From: Methanobacteriota archaeon | GTDB lineage: Archaea > Nanobdellota > Nanobdellia > Woesearchaeales > SM23-78 | DNA length: 8,893 bases | NCBI GenBank assembly: GCA_030637925.1 | Contig: DAOWFR010000044.1 | Location: 1 to 8,893 of the forward strand | Direction: 5' to 3' | Shown: positions 4,832-8,893 of the stretch, in pieces | Layout of the letters: each line of letters begins with the position of its first letter | Position numbering within the stretch: position 1 is the first letter of the stretch | Translations under genes and position numbers: made by a program | The notes under the pieces: generated by a model | Told to the model about the DNA's origin: nothing | Seen by the model: the letters and a program-made list of their open reading frames with translations, nothing else | The model's database searches: none

Positions 4832-6736
4832 TCACTGCCTTCCATTACTCATCATAATCTTCTTTAGAACTTGTTGCTTGCCTTTCCAGTCAAGAGCTTC
4901 TTTTAATACATGGCTTATGTTATCAACAGGGATTATCTTTATCTTATCAAGCTTTTTCTTGTCAACAACAATATCCTGTACATTGCTTTTTGGAACAATA
5001 ACTTTTTTTATGCCAGCATCAATAGCAGCTTCTACTTTTGAACTAACACCGCCAACAGGAAGAACTGCTCCTCTAACACTTAAGCTGCCAGTAAGTGCAG
5101 TATCCTGCTTTATAGGAATCTTCTTAAGAGCACTTATAATGCTTGTAGCCACTGCAATGCTTGCACTATCACCTTCTACTCCTTCATAAGTCTGCAAGAA
5201 CTGGACATAGATATCATATTTTCCTTTTATACTCTCACCAAAGTATCTCTTAATAATAGCACTAACATTGGTTACTGCTTCTTTTGCAATCTCTCCAAGC
5301 TTACCAGTAGCAATAATACTTTTCTGCTTGCCACCAGGAGTAACCTCTGATTCAATAGGAAGAATAATACCAGAATAAGTGCTTCCACTACCAATAACAG
5401 CAAGACCATTAACCCTTCCAATCTTTTTGCCACTAGTAACAATAACATTATACTCTTTTTTCTTCTCAATATATTTATCAGCTATCTGCTCTTCCAAGCT
5501 ACGAGCAATAACCTTTGCCTTGACAATATGCTTTTTCTCAACAACCCTTGCTTTTTCCTCAACAGCAATGTCACCAGCAGCTCTTATTAATCCACCAATT
5601 TCCCTGAATATAAGGCTTAGATGACCTTTTCTATTAGCTTTTCTCCTGGCCTCTTCAACAATATAATTAACAGCATCCCTGCTAAAATGAGGAATCTTCT
5701 TATCCTTATTCACTTCCTGAGCAACAAAAACAGCATACTTCCACCTGTTCTCCTTATTATCAGGCATGGTCTCTTCCATATAAATCTCATAACCATAACC
5801 CCTAATCCTGCTACGCAAAGCAGGGTGCATGTGCTTAACAGTTTCCATGTTACCAGCAGCCACAAGAATGAAATTACAAGGAACAGTCTCTGTTCTAACC
5901 ATTGCACCAGCACTACGCTCACTCTGACCAGTAATAGAATACTTGCCTTCTTGCAAAGAAGTTAATAATTCCTGCTGTGTATGAGGCTGTAAAGTAGCAA
6001 TCTCATCAACAAATAAAACACCCATGTTAGCCTTGTGAATCATGCCAGCAACTATTCTTTCATGAGCAGGAGTGCCTAGTCCTCCTGATTGAAAAGGGTC
6101 ATGCAATACATCTCCTAGTAAAGCGCCTGCATGAGCACCAGTAGCATCAAGAAAAGGAGCATTCTTCTTTTTAAAATTATCAACAATGACTTTTGGAACA
6201 CTGGTCTTGCCACCTTGTAGTCCAGCTCTTTTTCCCATTGTTACTGAGAGCATAAAAACAACAGCAATGACTATGAAAGTAATCATTGAAGAAGCATAGA
6301 TAATTGCATTAGCTGTTTCTCCCAGGTTAAATATGTTGTTTTTCCAGACCCAGTAAGGAATGAATAAAGCAGCAATAAGAATAACCCATATGAAAAGGTT
6401 CTGTCCCTTGAACAAGCCAGAACCCTGAATCCTGGCCCTGGCAACAACCTCTCTTCCCTTGCCACTAGGAACAGTTCTTATAAGAGGAGCATTCTCATCA
6501 TTAGGATTAGGAAAAGCCATTATATCAACCAGCTTTTCTTTTGGAAGTAATTCTGCCAAACCCATGCCAAGCATACTCTTACCAGTACCAGGCTCACCAA
6601 TCAATAATACATGACGCCTCTGCTTACTAGCCTTTTCAATAACCTTAACAGCCTCTTCCTGGCCAATAACCTGCTCACTAATCTTCTTAGAAGTCTTAAT
6701 CTCAGCAGTGGTTTTAAAATTAAATTCACTCACCAT
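4832..6736 (-). CDS. lonB: Archaeal LonB membrane-anchored ATP-dependent protease
   Basis: The 634-aa product has full LonB architecture and length. An AAA+ module starts near residue 20 (VIGQEEAVKVI) with Walker A GEPGTGKS at 47-54. Two transmembrane helices (about 114-131 and 143-165) are inserted between Walker A and Walker B, the hallmark of archaeal LonB. Walker B is GVLFVDE (239-245). Sensor-1 Asn296 lies in AAGNME and an arginine-finger region in HPALRSRIRG (304-313). The C-terminal protease domain has the catalytic dyad Ser524 in EGDSAS and Lys567 in VSSKVEAA, 43 residues apart as in characterised archaeal Lon. It degrades unfolded and membrane-associated proteins on the cytosolic side of the membrane. 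All key residues are intact. The ATG at 6734-6736 is preceded by a TATA box about 30 bases upstream and no Shine-Dalgarno. It is divergent from the small membrane protein at 6849. Confidence 0.95.
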   Translation of the reverse strand: MVSEFNFKTTAEIKTSKKISEQVIGQEEAVKVIEKASKQRRHVLLIGEPGTGKSMLGMGLAELLPKEKLVDIMAFPNPNDENAPLIRTVPSGKGREVVARARIQGSGLFKGQNLFIWVILIAALFIPYWVWKNNIFNLGETANAIIYASSMITFIVIAVVFMLSVTMGKRAGLQGGKTSVPKVIVDNFKKKNAPFLDATGAHAGALLGDVLHDPFQSGGLGTPAHERIVAGMIHKANMGVLFVDEIATLQPHTQQELLTSLQEGKYSITGQSERSAGAMVRTETVPCNFILVAAGNMETVKHMHPALRSRIRGYGYEIYMEETMPDNKENRWKYAVFVAQEVNKDKKIPHFSRDAVNYIVEEARRKANRKGHLSLIFREIGGLIRAAGDIAVEEKARVVEKKHIVKAKVIARSLEEQIADKYIEKKKEYNVIVTSGKKIGRVNGLAVIGSGSTYSGIILPIESEVTPGGKQKSIIATGKLGEIAKEAVTNVSAIIKRYFGESIKGKYDIYVQFLQTYEGVEGDSASIAVATSIISALKKIPIKQDTALTGSLSVRGAVLPVGGVSSKVEAAIDAGIKKVIVPKSNVQDIVVDKKKLDKIKIIPVDNISHVLKEALDWKGKQQVLKKIMMSNGRQ

Positions 6737-6762
6737 AATACGAGCAAGAGAATGAGAAGGTG

Positions 6763-6772
6763 TTTATAAAGG
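6763..6772 (-). promoter_or_regulatory. TATA box for lonB
   Basis: On the minus strand this is CCTTTATAAA, centred about 30 bases before the ATG at 6736, suiting a leaderless message. A second, plus-strand promoter lies 45 bases away at 6815-6824, giving a compact divergent control region with no obvious shared operator. Confidence 0.6.
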
Positions 6773-6814
6773 TTACTCTGAAAGATGGAATGATAACTCT
6801 AAAAAAACTAGCAA

Positions 6815-6824
6815 CCTTTAAATA
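6815..6824 (+). promoter_or_regulatory. TATA box for the 6849-7130 gene
   Basis: AACCTTTAAATA (6813-6824) is centred about 29 bases before the ATG at 6849, with no Shine-Dalgarno after it. Confidence 0.6.
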
Positions 6825-6848
6825 CTTCTAAATCAAAGAATACTTGTT

Positions 6849-7130
6849 ATGAGAAACAAAATAATCTTATTAGCATTATTCATACTCTTTGGCATTTTCT
6901 TGTTAAGAGGAGGCATAACAGGTTTTGTAATCTCTGAGAGCTGTTGTTTTGGGCCTGAGTGTGCTCCTGAGAACATGTGTCCTGTTGAGCCCAGTCTTCA
7001 AAGACCTGCTATGCTAAGCTCTGAGGATAATAATGCACTTTCAGTTGTTGGGTTATTAATCATAGTAATCTCTGTCTTAATGATATTTGGGTATTTAAAG
7101 AAAAAGGTTAGGAAAGATAAAGAAGAGTGA
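6849..7130 (+). CDS. Small two-TM membrane protein with Cys-rich extracytoplasmic loop
   Basis: The 93-aa product has an N-terminal hydrophobic segment (about residues 5-19), the short stretch GGITGFVISE, a loop with Cys32, Cys33, Cys38 and Cys44 among prolines, a second hydrophobic helix (about 63-82), and a basic tail KKKVRKDKEE. The positive tail puts the C-terminus inside, so the loop of about 35 residues lies outside the membrane. The first segment may be a cleaved signal or a second anchor. The four cysteines (CC-x4-C-x5-C) could form two disulfides or bind metal. I do not recognise the family. From memory, a TG-aromatic/Val-Ile segment after the signal helix is common in exported proteins of Woesearchaeota-like genomes. 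It is divergent from lonB. The spacing to 7173 and the promoter at 7143 suggest a single-gene unit. Confidence 0.7.
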   Translation: MRNKIILLALFILFGIFLLRGGITGFVISESCCFGPECAPENMCPVEPSLQRPAMLSSEDNNALSVVGLLIIVISVLMIFGYLKKKVRKDKEE

Positions 7131-7142
7131 AGTTCAGCAAAT

Positions 7143-7150
7143 TTTATAAG
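7143..7150 (+). promoter_or_regulatory. TATA box deciding the start of the prenyl synthase gene
   Basis: TTTATAAG is centred about 27 bases before the ATG at 7173. The upstream in-frame ATG at 7155 is only about 9 bases from the box and would lie before the predicted transcript start. This favours 7173. Confidence 0.55.
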
Positions 7151-7172
7151 GCTAATGCTTTTCTTTTTTTAT

Positions 7173-8027
7173 ATGAATGATATTGAGGGATATGTCCAGC
7201 AGCAAAAAGAATTGATTAATAAAGCAATCAAGTCTAATCTAAAACAAGATTCCTCATCAGAATATGTTCATCATCAAGCAGCAGCTTATACTATTTATCC
7301 AGAAGGACGCAGGTACAGGAGTATGATTGGTTTAGAAATTTATAAAATGTTAGAGGGGGAACAATCAAATTTCTTAAAAGGGGTTGTTGGGATTGAACTT
7401 ATTCACCATGCTTCCCTAATACTTGATGATCTTCCTTGCATGGATAATTCTGATACAAGAAAAGGGAAGGAATCCACTCATTCTAAGTATGGAGAAGATA
7501 AGGCAAATCTTGCAAGTCCGTATTTATGGATTAATGGCCAATGCCTTATTTATGAGAATGCACGCGAACACCTTAATGATTCTAAAGAAATAGAGCCATT
7601 AGTACATAATGCAATTAAGAGAATGTTAAGAGGGCAAGAAATAGATTTAAGAAAAGAAAAAACTGATAATGAGTTACTAGACTCTATGTTTCAAAAAAAC
7701 ACCTTGTTTCACTTGGTCAGTGTATTACCTGCTTATCTTCTTAAGAAAAAAGAATACTTAGACTATCTGAATGAGATTGGGTTTAGTGCGTCCATTGGCT
7801 ACCAGTTCTTTGATGACTTAAGGGATGTTAAGAGTAACCCTGGAATTACAGGAAAACCAGTTGGTGTGGATTCTAAGAAGAAAACTTCTGTTTATAAGTG
7901 GGGTAAGGATGTTGTTATAAAAAGACTTGGTGAAAACAAGGAAATAATCATTGAGAATCTGAGAAAGATTCAACCTAATTCTAAGCTTGAACAAATAATA
8001 GAATACATGTTAACAGAGCCTTCCTAG
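7173..8027 (+). CDS. Polyprenyl (farnesyl/geranylgeranyl) diphosphate synthase
   Basis: This trans-prenyltransferase adds isopentenyl diphosphate to an allylic diphosphate, supplying chains for archaeal lipids and quinone-like products. From the start at 7173 it is 284 residues, a normal short-chain length. Motifs, numbered from that start: EGRRYRSM near 44-51 in place of GGKRLRP; the first Asp-rich motif SLILDDLPCMD, with Asp85, Asp86 and Asp91; TRKG with Arg96; GQEIDL (154-159); QKNTLFHL with Lys175; the second motif FFDDLRD, with Asp214, Asp215 and Asp218; and DSKKKTSVYKWG near the end. The first motif has four residues between aspartates (DDxxxxD), as in bacterial and plant enzymes, not the DDxxD of typical archaeal IdsA. 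Catalytic aspartates are all present, but the GKR and KTG motifs are altered. An in-frame ATG at 7155 would add MLFFFY. Product length cannot be told from the sequence. Confidence 0.88.
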   Translation: MNDIEGYVQQQKELINKAIKSNLKQDSSSEYVHHQAAAYTIYPEGRRYRSMIGLEIYKMLEGEQSNFLKGVVGIELIHHASLILDDLPCMDNSDTRKGKESTHSKYGEDKANLASPYLWINGQCLIYENAREHLNDSKEIEPLVHNAIKRMLRGQEIDLRKEKTDNELLDSMFQKNTLFHLVSVLPAYLLKKKEYLDYLNEIGFSASIGYQFFDDLRDVKSNPGITGKPVGVDSKKKTSVYKWGKDVVIKRLGENKEIIIENLRKIQPNSKLEQIIEYMLTEPS

Positions 8028-8073
8028 TTCAGATACTTTATTATCGTAATCTCTCCGGTTTTTCTATTATACA

Positions 8074-8083
8074 TTTAATAAAT
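8074..8083 (+). promoter_or_regulatory. TATA box for the OB-fold gene
   Basis: TTTAATAAAT is centred about 29 bases before the ATG at 8107, consistent with leaderless transcription. No Shine-Dalgarno is present. Confidence 0.5.
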
Positions 8084-8106
8084 AACTTCTTTTAAAACAA
8101 GAATTT

Positions 8107-8445
8107 ATGAAGGATTCATTGCTCTTAAGAATAGCCTTAATAACCAGTATTATAGGCTTAGCAATACTTGTAATAATCCTAAAGACAACTGGTTTACAAG
8201 AAATAGATATTAGCGAAGCCAAAGAGTTAGAAGAAGATAAGACAGTAAGAATAACAGGGATTGTTGAGAGAGTAACTAATAAAGAAGACTTTGCAATTAT
8301 TAATATAAAAAAACAAGAAACAATAACAGTGATTATATTTGATAACATAAACCTGAGCAAAGGCCAAAAGGTTGAGGTGATAGGAAAGACAAAAGAGTAC
8401 AAAGGAGAAAAAGAAGTAATAGCTGATAAGATAATATTAAAATAA
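8107..8445 (+). CDS. Membrane-anchored OB-fold protein
   Basis: The 112-aa protein has one N-terminal transmembrane helix (about residues 7-26) and a single small beta domain (about 33-112). The domain reads KTVRITGIVERVTN, FAIINIK, ITVIIFDN, KGQKVEVIGKTKEYKGEKEVIADKIIL. This is the five-strand pattern of the tRNA_anti/RPA-like OB fold, with the characteristic late segment KG..VEV.Gk...Y.g..EI.A..I. OB folds of this form bind single-stranded nucleic acid or oligosaccharide. With one N-terminal helix lacking a basic flank beyond Lys2 and Arg8, the orientation is uncertain; extracytoplasmic is more likely, where nucleic-acid binding would be unusual. DPANN and other archaea carry many such anchored OB proteins with unknown roles. 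The gene is a single unit convergent with 8463-8867, 17 bases apart. Confidence 0.75.
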   Translation: MKDSLLLRIALITSIIGLAILVIILKTTGLQEIDISEAKELEEDKTVRITGIVERVTNKEDFAIINIKKQETITVIIFDNINLSKGQKVEVIGKTKEYKGEKEVIADKIILK

Positions 8446-8464
8446 AAAAATAATTTATGTTTTT
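8444..8464. terminator. Compact bidirectional T-run terminator
   Basis: Between the convergent stops lie a T7 run on the minus strand (8444-8450) and a T5 run on the plus strand (8460-8464). Each is placed to end the gene reading toward it. No hairpin is needed for archaeal T-run termination. Confidence 0.45.
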
Positions 8465-8867
8465 ATTCATTAATATGATACTCAGTACTTGTAGGTGCTA
8501 TTATGTCTTTTAATGTGCGCGTATTAGAGTATTTTTTAGTAATTACCCCTCCTTCAGGAAAGACTGTGTATCCGCTTTCTGGAGCCCCGTTATTGTCGCT
8601 GTCAATGTATACGCTTGTAATCTTCTTTTTTGTATTTTGGTCATATTGCCCCCAATATTCATCTTCATAAACACAGGTTCCGTTTATTTGGATGTGTGTT
8701 AGTTGGTATATGTCTTTCATGTGTGGTGGTTCAGGTTTTGGTTGTAATGCCTTTAGCCCTACTAACATCATGTATGTTGCTAATGTAGCACATCCTAGTT
8801 TTGCTAAAAATTTGCTTTGTTTTTTCACTTCTTTTTTTTCATTTGATTTAATTTTTTCAGTTAACAT
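8463..8867 (-). CDS. Membrane-anchored hypothetical protein with a DxDxNG loop
   Basis: The 134-aa product starts with a lysine-rich stretch (MLTEKIKSNEKKEVKKQSK), then one hydrophobic helix (about residues 21-41, LAKLGCATLATYMMLVGLKAL). A proline-rich spacer (QPKPEPPH) and an outward-facing domain of about 85 residues follow, placed outside by the positive-inside rule. The domain has one cysteine (ingtCvye), several tyrosines, and VYIDSDNNGAPESGY. In that last stretch DSDNNGAPE matches the DxDxNGxxE pattern of calcium loops in EF-hand and thrombospondin-3-like repeats. A lone loop is weak proof of calcium binding. I do not recognise the whole protein. The ATG at 8865-8867 has a very strong Shine-Dalgarno, GGAGGTGGAT, just upstream. 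Its promoter is beyond the window edge, so it may be the second gene of an operon or have a longer leader. Confidence 0.72.
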   Translation of the reverse strand: MLTEKIKSNEKKEVKKQSKFLAKLGCATLATYMMLVGLKALQPKPEPPHMKDIYQLTHIQINGTCVYEDEYWGQYDQNTKKKITSVYIDSDNNGAPESGYTVFPEGGVITKKYSNTRTLKDIIAPTSTEYHINE

Positions 8868-8873
8868 TTTTTA

Positions 8874-8885
8874 TCCACCTCCTTT
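8874..8885 (-). promoter_or_regulatory. Strong Shine-Dalgarno AAAGGAGGTGG
   Basis: On the minus strand AAAGGAGGTGGAT (8873-8885) is nearly the full complement of an archaeal anti-SD. It stands out against the mostly leaderless genes here and marks 8867 as the true start. Confidence 0.75.
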
Positions 8886-8893
8886 ATTATTAA

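Noticed and set aside
5272..5965. Several open frames overlapping lonB in other frames on both strands
   Set aside because: They are low-complexity Leu/Ser/Thr-rich readings, typical shadows of a long real gene, with no promoters of their own.
8067..8402. 111-codon minus-strand frame opposite the OB-fold gene
   Set aside because: Hydrophobic, repetitive Ile/Leu/Ser translation and no TATA box before its start. The plus-strand OB-fold gene explains the openness.

Overview
The window is AT-rich, gene-dense DNA from an archaeon. Three things show this: an archaeal LonB-type membrane protease, a Kae1-type (KEOPS) t6A protein, and promoters of the archaeal TATA/BRE kind placed about 25-29 bases before the start codons. 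Short genes, tiny intergenic gaps, and a small secreted protein whose N-terminus contains TGFVI fit a DPANN lineage (Woesearchaeota/Pacearchaeota-like). That placement is inference from style, not from a marker alignment.

Layout. 1-357: C-terminal end of an NFACT/RqcH (NEMF-like) ribosome quality-control protein on +, cut by the window edge. 454-759: an unrecognised 101-aa protein. 764-856 (minus): a 30-codon, very acidic microprotein gene with its own promoter. 968-2715 (+): a two-gene unit, a lipoprotein with two BamE/SmpA-like repeats followed by Kae1, joined by an ATGA stop/start overlap. 2712-3219 (minus): a RelE-type toxin and a ribbon-helix-helix DUF2683-like antitoxin, with a 27-bp palindrome just downstream of the TATA box. 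3287-3532 (minus) and 3689-4228 (+): unrecognised proteins. 4229-4333: a convergent gap with two tandem TTGTTGACAATA motifs. 4334-4786 (minus): an unrecognised protein with a possible degenerate ImmA/IrrE-like metal site. 4832-6736 (minus): LonB. 6849-7130 (+): a small two-TM protein with a Cys-rich loop. 7173-8027 (+): a polyprenyl diphosphate synthase with a bacterial/plant-style DDxxxxD motif. 8107-8445 (+): a membrane-anchored OB-fold protein. 8463-8867 (minus): a membrane-anchored protein with a DxDxNG loop and a strong Shine-Dalgarno.

How the genes relate. Several are housekeeping: stalled-ribosome rescue (RqcH), tRNA t6A modification (Kae1), membrane protein quality control (LonB) and isoprenoid lipid synthesis. 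The rest is a patchwork of mostly single-gene transcription units. Most appear leaderless, because the TATA box sits where transcription would begin at or just before the start codon. Shine-Dalgarno motifs appear at only three genes: 454, the antitoxin, and the gene ending at 8867. The toxin-antitoxin pair and its neighbours at 3287-4786 look like the accessory part. I found no tRNA, rRNA, insertion sequence or CRISPR array, and no coherent large novel system. The best leads are the microprotein, the TA operator, the odd convergent repeat with a possible antisense promoter, and the possible HExxD metalloprotein.
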